From assembly GCA_003254885.1 (NCBI GenBank), contig QANT01000231.1:24812-88811 (forward strand): DNA of 64,000 nt, given 5' to 3'. Each line of letters begins with the position of its first letter. The stretch's first letter is position 1. A program made the translations under genes and the position numbers. A model generated the notes under the pieces. It was not told the origin of the DNA. It did not search any database and saw only the letters and a program-made list of their open reading frames with translations. The DNA is from Purshia tridentata (taxonomy: Eukaryota; Streptophyta; Magnoliopsida; Rosales; Rosaceae). This document shows, piece after piece, positions 47,446 through 59,100 of this stretch.

Positions 47446-47958
47446 TGTCACGCACCTAGACTTACCCTTGCTAGATGACCGTGATGGCACTTAGACGACT
47501 CCCCTTTTTGTCACCTAAGTCAGCCTCCAATGTGCTTGAGAGTTTCCTCGAACCCCTAAGACACAACGCCTTGAGAGAGAAAGACAAGAAGAGAACACTT
47601 TGAGAAAGCTAAGTAGGGAACTTGAATTGCTAGGATTTGCTTGATGGTTACAAATGAGGTGCCTCCTCCTATTTATAGGCTTGAGGAGGTTAATCCAATG
47701 GTTAGAAATTACACAAGTGTCACCCATCTAAGGGTGGTTCTAGAATTTTCCATATTCTACACATTTCTTAGATATTTATCTACATTTCTCTAGAATGGTT
47801 CTAGAGACTTCCATATGCTAGAACTTTGAAGAGTTCTCTAAAAATTGGCCTTGTCCTTAATTCTTGAACTTGGTGGAACTCTCTAGAACTTGGGCTGGGC
47901 CTATGTAGAAAAACCTCATCTTTCATGGGTTTTGCACCAAAATTGCTGGGTTGTGACA
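47446..47958 (-). repeat. Ty3 LTR-C (513 bp)
   Basis: 5' LTR of copy B. It is nearly identical to LTR-A apart from a deletion near 47625, a short CACA insertion near 47758 and a few substitutions. Confidence 0.92.
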
Positions 47959-48939
47959 TTACGCTCCTTTTTCTTTTTAATTTTTCTAATTTCCCAAAAC
48001 AGGCCCAAAATAAATAGAATACCCTCATTTACGAAAAATTAAAAAAAAAAACCCAGCCATCCCACCCCCGACGCTAGTGGCCTCCCTTCCTCTCCTTTCC
48101 TCTTTTTACCTCTCTCCTCCTCTCTCCCTTCCTCTCTCTAGCTTCTCATTGTCACTCCCTATCCACCCAACCCAGCCACACCAGTTCGATCCCACCTTCG
48201 ACCTTGACCCCACCATGTGCCACCACTGTCGCCGACAACCTTGCTAGCCTCCAGACCGGCCGATGGCAAATTGGAAAGAGGGAGAGAGACAGAGAAGAGG
48301 AGAGTGAGAAAGGCATAGAGGAGTGGTCTATGCCCCTTTTGGTCTATCAGGTGAGTGGGATAGCAACAAAGTTTCAAGTCAACGTCAACAATTGACAGCG
48401 ATCTTGAAGAACTTGCCAATCTACATTTTATTTTATAGCAGAACTTTTTAGACTATGAAAGGTTGTGCATGCGGCATAAATGGTATGCTTTAAAGGACCA
48501 CCAAACGATGTAACTATTTGAAAGCTCATTGATTTCATCATACAGACATTAAATAATAGCATTAAAATTATGCTAATGAATCCAAATATCTCATGCAGAT
48601 GCAGACTGATCCTCACATTTTCCTCTTAAAATAGGTCTAAAGAGGTCTTCACTTTTAACTTGGATTGAGACTTCATTTTGGACTTAAATGAACGTAGGAG
48701 TTTGGATACTTAGAGTGGTTGATAATAATAATGATAGAAGGAATATATAAAATGGTTGGTACTTGCTGTCGAAAGCGATGTTCTTTTTTCTTTTCACTGA
48801 TGAAGATCAGTACACTACTCAATGACTCGCACCTTCATGAACTTGTCACCATTCATCAACATACTATTAAGTACCACAACACACTTGAATCTTGTTGCTG
48901 TGTCTGTGAATTTGCTTCTACCTTTTTTTCTACACTCTG

Positions 48940-49110
48940 TCTCTACAAATTACGACACTAGTGCTTCAGTTTGGCATTGTTCTTTCCCTCACTGTAACCT
49001 GCAATGAAATCGTAGCCATAGAGGGAAGGCAACTGAAACCAATGAAGAAACATGTGATGTTCAATACCAATATCAATGATGAAGCAGAGGGAGAGGGGAG
49101 AGAGAGAAAG
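48940..49110 (+). pseudogene. Possible CEP-type peptide precursor relic
   Basis: A frame with a hydrophobic run (LVLQFGIVLSLTVTCNEI) is followed by VAIEGRQLKPMKKH, which resembles the signal-peptide end and start of the propeptide in C-terminally encoded peptide (CEP) precursors. There is no in-frame ATG (the nearest start-like codon is GTG), and no CEP repeat of the form PGxGH follows; the frame runs into Arg/Gly-rich low-complexity sequence. The resemblance is short and may be chance. Confidence 0.25.
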
Positions 49111-49357
49111 AGGAAGACCGGTGGTCGATCACCAGTCTGGAGAAATAGTGAGAGAGAAAGGCAGCGCCCACGATGGTGGGGTTGGGGTCGGTCTGGACTT
49201 GGAGGTGATGATGGATGGTTTGGGGTGTGTATTGAGGGCAATACTTACATTTGGGTTGGAGGTGAGAATTGTAATTTAATAAAATAAGCAAGATGAGTGT
49301 TTAATGAGAAGAAAATGAGTGTACAAATAGCAACACTCTAAATTAAATGGGTTTGTT

Positions 49358-49466
49358 CTGTAATATATTCTAGTAATATCATAAAATAAATTATTTTAGG
49401 GCCCGTTTGGATTCTTGAATTTGGATTTGGACTGTAATATATTCTAGTAATATCATAAAATAAATT
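49358..49466. repeat. 35-bp direct repeats flanking a MITE tip
   Basis: An identical 35-bp sequence starting CTGTAATATATTCTAG lies at 49358-49392 and 49432-49466. Between them, at about 49399-49431, is GGGCCCGTTTGGATTCTTGA and following bases, which match the right tip of the MITE at 63358-63960. Confidence 0.85.
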
Positions 49467-50351
49467 TTTTTAAAGTGTAAAAGTTATAACAACGTGTTTA
49501 TGAAACCTCCAGGACATATATTCATCAAATATTACGGGTTTTGCATCATATTAAGATAAATTATAATTCTTTTCAATAAAAAATAAAAAAATATAATTTA
49601 TATTGATTATAATTAGTATTAGTGAAAACTAATCACCAAAAAAAAATTGAAAATTAACCAAAAGTATTAAAACAAAAATTTCCAAAATATGCCAAAAAAC
49701 CGAAGCCAACAAATTTTGACTACCAAAACTGAAAAATACCAATACCAAAAATCACCGAAATTTTTTGTTTTGATTTTGGTAATCTCCATTACCGTGTGGC
49801 ACCCCCATGGGCAACTGCCTCCGTTTGCCCCTAAATGCACCCGCTCATCAGCTACTAGACTTATGTGTGGACAAAATTATTGTGAGTTAAGCACATGTAT
49901 TCATACAGGGAATTTTAGTCCTTGCATGTAGTGACAAATTCTTATTATTTCAGTGGTTGTTCTAATGTACGGAGAATATGAGTAAAACTCTCATGTACGA
50001 GTGTATATATTCATTGTGTATTTCTTTTTATCACGTGATAAGAGAAGAAGATGAGTGAAAAGGCACATAATTGGGTGTATATTCTAGTGATGTTGAAATC
50101 TTTTTTGAGAATTTGTGTATTTGGAAATGTGTTTGGGCTGACACGTGATATGAGAGATGGCCACAATGAGTATATACACTCATGATATTAACATGTTTCT
50201 TTGTTGAGAATTTGTGTCTTGAGAAATGTGTGGACAAAAATCTCGTTAAATTTTTTTGGTAGGCATAGACACAAATATAAGAAAAACAAACTCTCAGTAC
50301 CAATACCGCCTACTATTGTAAAATAACCCACTGTTTTAGAAAGAAAGTTAC

Positions 50352-51306
50352 CTCCATGTGCCAGCAAAAGCATGCAGCCCCATACAGATGGTTAAAGCAA
50401 TCTAGACTCCAAAAAAACCATTGGATTTAGAAAGATTAAACAAGGACCAATGCTTATGGCCAACAGCCAGAACCTGAAGAAATAAAGAATTTTGGTTAAT
50501 TGCAAAACATTATAAATGTCATCTATAGTGGGGTAATGGGCTTATAATAATAGACTTGCGAAGGAGTATGCAGAGTATGCAAGTGATCAGATGCACCAAA
50601 GTTCACACCATCAAATACAAAAGATTGAAAACAAACTGATGGAATATGGAAAACAAATTAATTGAGCTATATTTATGTACCAGGAGGCAGATCTTTATAA
50701 GGTGCAAAAAGTTGACATCTCTAGAAAAAGATTTCAGGTCCAAAGTACAAAGCATTTCCAACAAGAAGAGCAAGCCCCACTCCAAGGATAAAGTTCATCT
50801 GCACACAAATTTATTCATTCACAAATTAAGGCCTCTGAGGGTTCTTGTGAATTTGAACTCGAATGCAATTAAAGAAAATCATGAATTATTAATAGCAGCC
50901 TTTAACGGTATTTGTACAAACTGAATTATTACCTGTATGGCAGTAGCTGTTGCCTTTTTGTAGTATTTCTCAGCAAATGCACATGCTAGAATAGCCTAGA
51001 CAGTAGAGGACAAATAACACAAAGATTTTTTAAGACTATAAACTAGTTGTAATTGTAAATATTTCTGATTTGGAACTATAAAGTATGAAATCTGGGAAAC
51101 AAGCCAACTATAATTTAAAGAGCCGGCACTATGTGTGCCTTTTAAGTCACACTGCATCAATTTTTCTTTTTTCTTTTTTTTTAATAGGGAAAAAGAAAAT
51201 AGAAACTAAATTACCTGTCCAGAAACAACCAAACCATCAGTGAGAAAAGATGATGTCAACCAGAGCAAAAACACTGGTTTTTGAGACTTGAGAGGGACAC
51301 CATTCA
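50352..51306 (-). pseudogene. MATE transporter (DTX45-like) exon relics
   Basis: Four exon-like pieces with splice signals lie in order: 51306-51215 (FLLWLTSSFLTDGLVVSGQ), 50995-50933 (AILACAFAEKYYKKATATAI), about 50798-50680 (MNFILGVGLALLVGNALYFG) and about 50470-50352 (IALTICMGLHAFAGTWR). These match the order of C-terminal segments in chloroplast-type MATE proteins such as DTX45. The third piece changes frame at a T run just after PEIF, and the fourth has a TAG where the family usually has tryptophan. The N-terminal exons are missing. It lies just downstream of the lipocalin gene. Confidence 0.7.
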
Positions 51307-51546
51307 CTGTAAGTTGGTCTAAAATGCTTATAACAATGGAAAAACGAAAGTTCACGATATACCCCACATCCATTGAACTTCATAATCACCCTGAAATCTA
51401 CAGCACAGTTTCTCCTTATGTTCTCAAAGAAAATAATTAACCGAGAGTGAAGTCTAAAGCTGAATCCAAGTGTCACCTTGGATTCTTTCCACTACCAAAT
51501 AATATTAAGAAATACAATCAAAATCCACACACGCAAACACAAATTC

Positions 51547-51574
<28 letters not shown>
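51547..51574. repeat. TA microsatellite downstream of the lipocalin gene
   Basis: About 13 TA dinucleotides in the presumed 3' untranslated region of the minus-strand lipocalin gene. Confidence 0.85.
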
Positions 51575-51579
<5 letters not shown>

Positions 51580-51622
51580 CTCAGAAAACCCCCAATATGC
51601 TATTATTGTTGCCAGAAATTCA

Positions 51623-52335
51623 CTAATTTCCGAGGATGGATTTGAACCACCAGATTCCCTTGGTGTCCCTGGGGCCTTCTTCTCCTTCTGGTGGAGAGCC
51701 AGTCTGTGGTGTCTTGTGAAGCTTGCTAACATCATAATCCTCATCCTTGGCTCTTTGAACTAGCTGGTTGTAAATTCCATCATCTAAATGAGTCTGCCTG
51801 CTTAATATCTGACCAAATTGCCCACAAAAAGGAAAAAGGTTATACACAATTAAGCACAAATCAAAAGAGCAAAGAAAGATCATCATCATAATTCAAACAC
51901 ACAAAAAATTTACTAATAAAATTTAACAAATTAACCAACAAAGTGAAAGCCATATACACATACCCAAAGGTAGTTCCTGCTAGGCTGGCCAATCAAAGCA
52001 TACTGATAATCCTGATCAATATACAAAACCCAGTAATCACCAACAACAGGGATGATGGGCAAGAATGGAGGAACATAGAATTTGACCTTGAGCTTGGCCT
52101 CATCACTGGAAGGGTCAGCCTTGTAGGCAGTGCCCTCTATGAAGGCTCTTTTACCATCAGTCCAAGTCTCATTGAGCACATTCACAGTCCCGTCATCCAT
52201 CAGAGTGTAGGTAGCCCTTGTGTTCTCTCCATTCTTAGGCTGAAACCTTGATGGGAATGAGGCTATCTCGTACCACCGCCCCATGAACCTCTGCAAGTCC
52301 AGACCCTTCACCACTTCCATCGTCTTCTTTGCCAT
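51623..52335 (-). CDS. TIL: Temperature-induced lipocalin
   Basis: Two exons (52335-51964 and 51808-51623) join in phase to 185 aa, the normal length for plant TIL. The lipocalin signature GRWYEIASFPSRFQ (G-x-W motif) is at about residues 18-31. TDGKRAFIEGTAYKAD and the proline-rich loop PPFLPIIPVVGDYWVLYID (the membrane-contacting hydrophobic loop of TILs) follow, then YALIGQPSRNYLW at the exon border. The C-terminus has the helix with RQTHLDDGIYNQLVQRAKDE. There is no signal peptide, as expected for TIL, which associates with the plasma membrane and protects lipids from oxidation under heat, cold and light stress. The start MAKKTMEVVKGLDLQRFMG is conserved. Confidence 0.96.
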
Positions 52336-54566
52336 TCTTTCTTTTCCTCTTTTGACACTTGGAAGAGTGTTCTGATGTGACTCTGGCTTTCTCGCTTCCT
52401 AGGGGTTATAAGGTTACTTAAAACAGGGACGTGGAGCACTCAGGGCCTTCCACGTGTAGGGTGTGGAATGAATGGTTTAACTTGCACATATATGGCAAAC
52501 CAAATTTCACTTTTGGCCCCTAAAGTTTGGACAAGTTTTTCTTTCCTCTAAATGCTTTCAATTTTGATCTTATACTTTCAAAACCATTGCAATTCTATGG
52601 CTGCATTTTCATCCATAGAGGAACTCCAATAAACTTACTGATATTCTAGTTAAATTTGTGCAAATAAAGTTAAAAATCTATATTAGCTAACAACTACTTT
52701 TAAAATTTTACTTCAAAAATTCTAATTAACATGGATATTTTATTATTCTTAAAATTTGATATTATAGCTGATAGGAGGTAAATTCATACGGTTACATTAA
52801 AATAATTCAAAAATTTTTTAAGTGGGATTGCTTGGGCTATAACTTATTTTCTCTCTTCTCTCATCCAAATTTAGCTAACCATAAAGAAAATTTTAAATTA
52901 GTTGACTGGATAACTAATTTGTTGGAGAATAATTTTGAGAGAAAATAAGCTAATATAGTTACAGATGAGGCAATAGCTAAACTGTTAGAGATGCTCTAAG
53001 TCATTAAATTTGTCTTTGAATTATTAACGATTTGTAAAATTTCCCAAACTAAAATTACTATAGATTTGATGGCTTAATTAACGGAAATACTAATATGCCC
53101 TTCAATTACAACGATTTGTAGAATACAATACAATACTAAAAATTGACTCTATTAAAAGTAAAGAGATGAAAATAAACCTTGGCCAAACTAAAGAGACCAA
53201 CAGAGAAATTTAGGTCATACGTTACTACAATTTGATTTTGTCTTGCTTCTTATCTATCATTCATTTTTACTTTTCCTAGATGTTGAAAATATCTGATTTT
53301 GATTTAAAGAAAAAGCAAGCTTGGAGAGGAAGAAAGAACCTTATGTGGTAGTAGCTTGAAAGAAAAAGCAAACTTGCCAACAAGTATTAGGCTTTAATTT
53401 CATTCTCGTTTGTTTGTGAAACCAAGAATTACACATCAGATATCAAACTTATGGTAGACACAAAGGTCCATACATTTCTTAACCATGGACCACACCACAT
53501 GAATGATAACTGATAAGGATCAAGCTGTATATCGAAATAGAAATGAACTGTCTAATTTAGGTAGGAAATTAATTTTCTTAATTACTATTTACATATGTAA
53601 GTAATACAAACCCAATTCCTGAAATTTCAGTCTCTCATTCCTAATTTTACAAATTTTCATGATTCTCATGTGTGGCATACTTTTTCGAGGATGATAGTGA
53701 GTGACAAAGTTCACATCATATAATGAGAACTGTAAAGCTAGTCCAAAGTTTGGTACATGAGTAAGTCCAATTATTAAGGCGTGCTATAGTTGCAGTCAAG
53801 GAAAATATGTTGTAACGAATGTATCCAAATCTTTCACTCTCCACCATTTATACAACAACGAGGGATGGAGGAATCAAGCTCTTTACCATTCTTTATAAAC
53901 CAACCAAACTGAAAGTCTATTAAGCTTGAAGGTAAGAGATCAACTTTTGTTGTCACTTTTCAAGATTAAGAAGAGGATCACCGCCACCAATTAAGTACCT
54001 AAAACAGTAAGAACTTAACACTTTAACAATGACAAATATGAATAAAAATCAAGATTAGAATTACTAATGGCGAGACGTACTTCAATAGAAGTTGTAAATG
54101 TGAATTAACAATAACAAACAAGCAATACCATGAACAGGGTGACACTACCCACTAAGAAAGAAGATGTGCAAAAGCTGAACCTCTGATGCCCAAATTGCAG
54201 ACAAAGATGAGTGATGGATCCAAGGCAATGTTGATTGACAACACCAAATGAAACAAATAATTAGCTTGACAAAAAAAACCATGATGAACTGTGAATCAAG
54301 ATGCCACAGTGTAATAAGTTCATAACATAAGCTCATTCATTTGCACTGAAATTTCTATTGGAGGGGTTGAACTTTTACAGTTTTTTCTTGTGAAATTAAG
54401 GCAAGGAAAATTGTTTTTAAGGTTAGATATATCATGTTACATGTCTAGATCACATAACTCTCATTTCTGTTTTTATGGTGTTCTCAACCAGCTTTCTCTA
54501 TTATTATATTTCAAAATAACTTTAGAAATACAATAATCTCAATTATTTATTCACAGATTTGTCTTA
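52336..54566. other. Intergenic region upstream of the lipocalin gene
   Basis: It contains the lipocalin promoter (nearest 52336) and a foldback element at 52502-53211. The rest is AT-rich without supported genes. Confidence 0.5.
52502..53211. mobile_element. Long-TIR MITE-like element
   Basis: The left end AAATTTCACTTTTGGCCCCT with following TAAAGTTTGG and the inverted right end AAATTTCTCTGTTGGTCTCT with following TTAGTTTGG align over about 60 bases at roughly 70-75 percent by eye. The interior is AT-rich and noncoding. No target duplication is recognisable. It is probably an old Mutator-like non-autonomous element. Confidence 0.5.
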
Positions 54567-54571
54567 TAGTA

Positions 54572-55541
54572 TGTTGATGCACAAAATTCGTTTGAACAGT
54601 CAACTCAGCCTCTGACCTCCACATCAAGGCTTATGTTGATACCACGTCACTCTACTCCTACCCTGCATGCTAAGACAAAGAACACCAAGCGTAATGGGCA
54701 TCGGTGCATTACTGGCCAAGGACCCTCCGATGCTCAAGTCAATAATCACACCTTCAGAGTAGTCTATAGCTAGTGCTAGCATGCCCTATTTATAGTGATT
54801 ATGGCTATGGTCTCCTTGTCCTTGTTGAATTGGAGTTCTATAGCTTGTCGCCTAAGCCTTCACCGATAGCCCATGACTCTTTGTTCAAGTAGAACACGCC
54901 TCTTGTCAGGATAACTCTTGCGCAAGCGGAGCCTCCTCCACAAAGCCCATCTACCACACTCTAATCGTCTACGGATCTTGCCACCTAGGACCCGCAGGTC
55001 CCTAAGTGTAATCTTGGGCCAACACGGGTTCCGGGACATCTCCAAAGCGCCTCCTTCCAAGGGCATTCCTTGAGTGTAGGCCTCTAAGACTCCCTTACAA
55101 CGAAGCCTTGAACCTAGACCATTAGACTTGGGACTTCCATTAGTGCCAAGGCTAAGTTATATTTAGCCTTGCACACTCATTGTACCAAGGCCCTCTTAGG
55201 CCTTGTGCCTTTATGATATCGAGCTCATATCCATGGGGCTAACCATCGTCCATCATAGGCTACTAACCCGTGTTTAAGTCAAGGCTGGCCTGGCCTTGCT
55301 TCTTTTGGTCACTTAGCCTCATTGGCCTTGCCCATTGGTCACCAAGCCCACCATTGAGCCTTGTCCTTTGAGTCTCCCGCCTATTCTTGGGCCTCACCCC
55401 ATCCACTAGTTCTTTTGGAGACATGCTTTTAATCTCTTGAGCCTTTTTCCTTAACCCATGTTAACAATCCGAAGACCATTAAAGCTTCGTCGTTTTCATT
55501 TCTACGACCCGTAGTCTACTCAATCAATATGGGTATTAACA
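54572..55541. mobile_element. Solo LTR (970 bp) with 5-bp target duplication
   Basis: It begins TGTTGATGCACAAAATTCG and ends GGGTATTAACA, so the tips are TG...CA with the short inverted repeat TGTTRAT. It is flanked by TAGTA at 54567-54571 and 55542-55546. An internal CCTATTTATAG near 54785 could be its TATA region. No internal retroelement domain is present, so the two LTRs of a former element have recombined into one. Confidence 0.85.
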
Positions 55542-55546
55542 TAGTA

Positions 55547-55857
55547 GTAAGAAGAGTTGGCCATTACTAGACAGGCTTTAACTTAAATATTGTGGTGCTT
55601 TCTTTAATGGTTTTCAACATACTTAACCTAAATGGTAGTGAAGGCAGAAAATTAAATCAAAAGTAGTAGGGGTTAGAAAATCAGAATAGAAAACTAGGTC
55701 TACCAATGACATTCAAAGGTGTTTTGGTATCCTTAAACCCTCTGAATATCCCTTGAATAGTCAATGTAAGTACTGTAGGTGCACCGATCGACCTTACTCT
55801 CAAGTAATTATGTGTTGGCCCAGGGGCAAGCATAGGGGAGCCTGCTCCATAACAAGA
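55547..55857. other. Short spacer left of the copia element
   Basis: No gene seen. In the frame that would continue into the LRR exon on the other side of the copia element, it does not show leucine-rich repeats. Confidence 0.5.
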
Positions 55858-56188
55858 TATAGAAAAAGAGAAACAATTAAGTTATCAGAGGAAGACAAGT
55901 GTTTAGTGGTTCAGCTGGAGATAATCCCAGCTTACATCCACATAGAGAGATAAAATCTCATTAAGAATCATAAACAGAGCACAGGGCAAAGCTTAGTACA
56001 AATAGAAGGATGGAGCACCCGCCAACCAACAACATTAAAGCCACAGACGGCTAAAACAATAAATTAAGCTGCAGATGGCTATAGAGCCCAACGACTAAAT
56101 TCAACCTTAAAGCCCTTCTAGCTTCCTTACATTAATAGTTAACTAACAGCTACCTATTAATTATAAGGATTAATAACAGCTTCCAACA
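55858..56188 (-). repeat. Copia 3' LTR
   Basis: 331 bp, the same length as the other LTR and about 98.8 percent identical to it by visual comparison. Confidence 0.93.
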
Positions 56189-56195
56189 CTCCCCC

Positions 56196-59100
56196 TCAAG
56201 CTTGGACGGGAATAATGACAGAGCCAAGCTTGGACAAAAGCTGATGAAACTGAGCGGAAGGCATGCCTTTGGTGAGAACGTCTGCAAGTTGCTCACCACT
56301 TCTTACAAACTGAGGCTTGATAATGTTGGCCTGCACTTTTTCACGAACAAAATGGCAATCCACTTCAATATGCTTAGTCCTCTCATGAAAGACTGGATTT
56401 GATGCAATGTGAATGGCAGCTTGATTGTCACAAAGAAGCTTCATAGGAAGAGAGAAGCTGACACCCAAATCTTTTAGAAGATACCGAAGCCAAATTAATT
56501 CACTAGTAACAGAGGCCATCGCTCTGTATTCGGCTTCAGCGCTGGATCGGGCAACTACAATTTGTTTTTTGCTTTTCCAGGTTACTAAATTCCCTCCAAC
56601 AAACGTGCAAAACCCAGTTGTGGACTTACGATCAATCGGATTTCCTGCCCAGTCTGCATCACAATAACCGACAATCTGAGAATGTCCATGAGGAACCATT
56701 AAAATACCTTGACCAGGAGAACCCTTTAAGTAGCGTAGAATTCTTTTAACTGCCCTCCAATGGTTTGTTCGAGGAGCATGCATAAATTGGCTTACTTGGC
56801 TGACAGCAAAGGTGATGTCAGGACGAGTGATTGTGAGATAAATAAGTCTGCCTACCATTCTTTGATAGTTGCTTGCATTTGTCAGAAGTTCTCCATCCAA
56901 GTCAAGTTTACCTTTGCTAGAGACTGGATTTGACAAAGGCTTGACTTCAACCATACCAGTTTCCTTGAGAAGGTCCAAAACATATTTTCTTTGGTTAAGA
57001 AATAGTCCTTTGCTGGAGGAGGCGACTTCTATGCCGAGGAAATATTTTAGAGTGCCCAAATCTTTGATGGAGAATCTTAGGGAGAGAAAGGACTTTAATT
57101 GAGTTACCTCAGATGCACTACTCCCTGTGATTATAAGATCATCCACGTAAATTAGCACAACAACAATTCCTGAGGAACCTTTCTTGACAAAAAGTGATGA
57201 ATCAGCACAGCTGCGTTTAAACCCTGTGCTTTCAAGGACAGAGCTGAGCTTAGCATACCAAGCTCTTGGGGATTGTTTCAGGCCATAAAGAGCTTTGTTA
57301 AGTTTACAAACCATACCCTTTTGATATTCATGATTGTAACCGGGAGGAATTGTCATATACACCTCTTCCTCTAGCTCTCCATGCAAAAAAGCATTTTTTA
57401 CATCCATTTGATACAATGGCCACTGCTGATTAATGGCAACGGACAAGAGAACACGGACAGAATTCATCTTTGCGACAGGGGCGAAGGTCTCCTTGTAATC
57501 CACCCCGTAAGTTTGTGTAAAACCTTTAGCTACAAGCCTTGCTTTATGGCGTTCAACAGTTCCATCACTATTGAATTTTGTTTTGTAGACCCAGCGACAT
57601 CCAACTGGTCTCTTATCCTTTGGTATCTTAACAACTGTCCATGTTTTATTGTCATCCAAAGCTTGAAGCTCTTCTTGCATCGCCTTTCTCCAAATAGAAT
57701 GTTTAATAGCTTCAGAAAAGCTTGCTGGTTCTGTGTTTTGCGTGATGCTACTCACAAATGCTGTATGAGAAGGTGAGAAGGCAGCATAGGATACATACTT
57801 GTTAATAGGATACCTGGAAACTTGATAGGTGACGAAATCTTTGAGCCTTGTGGATTGTTGTCTTGTTCTATTGGATCTTCGAAGGGCTTCAAGAGAGGGA
57901 CTTTCAGGTGCAGAAGCATTTTGAGTAGGAGCAACTTCTGAGTTGGTATGTATTGCTTCTATGTCACGTGAAGCTGGTTGTGAAGGTACCAAATTGTCAT
58001 CCACAAGTGGTAACGGAATTGAATCAAAGAAATTCTCCCTCTGAAAAATATTCCCAAGTTGTTTTTCAAAGAAGGATTTTGCTTCATTAAACTTCACATC
58101 TCGAGAGATTATTATTTTTCTGGTTGCTGGGTCATAGCACTTATACCCCTTCTTTGTGGAAGAATATCCAAGAAATGCACACAAAGTAGCTCTCGGCTCC
58201 AGCTTATCCCTGTGATTAGCCTGAATGTGAACAAAACATTGACAACCAAAGACACGAAGATGAGATAAATTCAGCTTGCGTCTTTTAATGATCTCAAGTG
58301 GAGATTTGAAGTTCAAAATTCTACTTGGTAGCCGGTTGATTAAATAAGTGGCTGCAAGCACTCCATGGGACCAAAAAGCCTTGGGAACATGCATTTGAAA
58401 CATAACAGACCTTGTTTTCTCCAAAAGGTCCCGATTCTTCCTTTCTGCCACTCCATTTTGTTGGGGTGTGCCCACACAGCTTGTTTCATGAAGAATACCA
58501 TGCTCAATTAAATACTCAGAGAAGGTATTTGATAAGAACTCAGTACCATTGTCTGATCTTAGAACCTTGATATGTGAATTGAATTGTGTGACAATCATGC
58601 TGTGAAAATCTTTGAAGCAAGTAAAAGTTTCACTCTTTGATTTTAACAGGTACAACCATGTAGCTCTTGAAAAATCATCCACAAAAATAACAAAATACCT
58701 AAAACCATCATAAGAATCTATAGGGGCAGGTCCCCATAAATCTGAATGAACTAGATCAAAAGGCTTCTCTGATTTAGAAAGAGAAGATACAAAGGGTAAT
58801 CTAGTCTGCTTAGAATAATGACAAATATCACAATTAAGAGAATTCGACTTGAGAGAGGGAAATAATGAATTTAACACATGATCAGATGGATGTCCCAAGC
58901 GTTGGTGCCATAAACAGCTGGGTGAAACAGCACTGGTGTGAAAAACCTTGGACTGGTACAATGGTTGATTGATCAGGTATAATCCATTAGAGTAAGTTCC
59001 CTCACCAATCTTCTTCTTGGTCATTCGATCCTGGAAAATCACAGATTGTGAAGAGAAAATAGCATCACAGTTTAATGCATTTGTTAACTTTCCCACTGAT

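Larger units (their letters stand above)
36852..47958 (-). mobile_element. Tandem chromovirus (Ty3) array sharing a central LTR
   Basis: Order on the plus strand: LTR-A, internal A, LTR-B, internal B, LTR-C, all with the coding strand minus. Each LTR starts TGTCACGCACC and ends GGGTTGTGACA on the plus strand. Internal ends carry a purine tract (as read on the element strand) next to the polyprotein 3' end and a tRNA-iMet primer-binding site next to the 5' LTR. The bases outside the array (CCCTT left, TTACG right) do not form a 5-bp target duplication. The polyproteins end in a chromodomain, which defines chromoviruses. Confidence 0.93.
47959..50351. other. Spacer with relics, no intact gene
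   Basis: It contains a pyrimidine-rich tract at 48080-48140, a purine-rich tract at 48275-48325, a possible CEP-peptide precursor relic at 48940-49100 and a 35-bp duplication around a MITE scrap at 49358-49466. Short ORFs are mostly low-complexity translations. Confidence 0.5.

Noticed and set aside
48061-48330. Pyrimidine and purine tracts as a large inverted repeat
   Set aside because: The complementarity is only that of CT-rich against GA-rich low-complexity DNA; no defined ends or target duplication were found.
55753-55857. Missing LRR sequence left of the copia element
   Set aside because: The frame that would connect across the insertion lacks the spaced leucines of an LRR, so this is not the other half of the exon.
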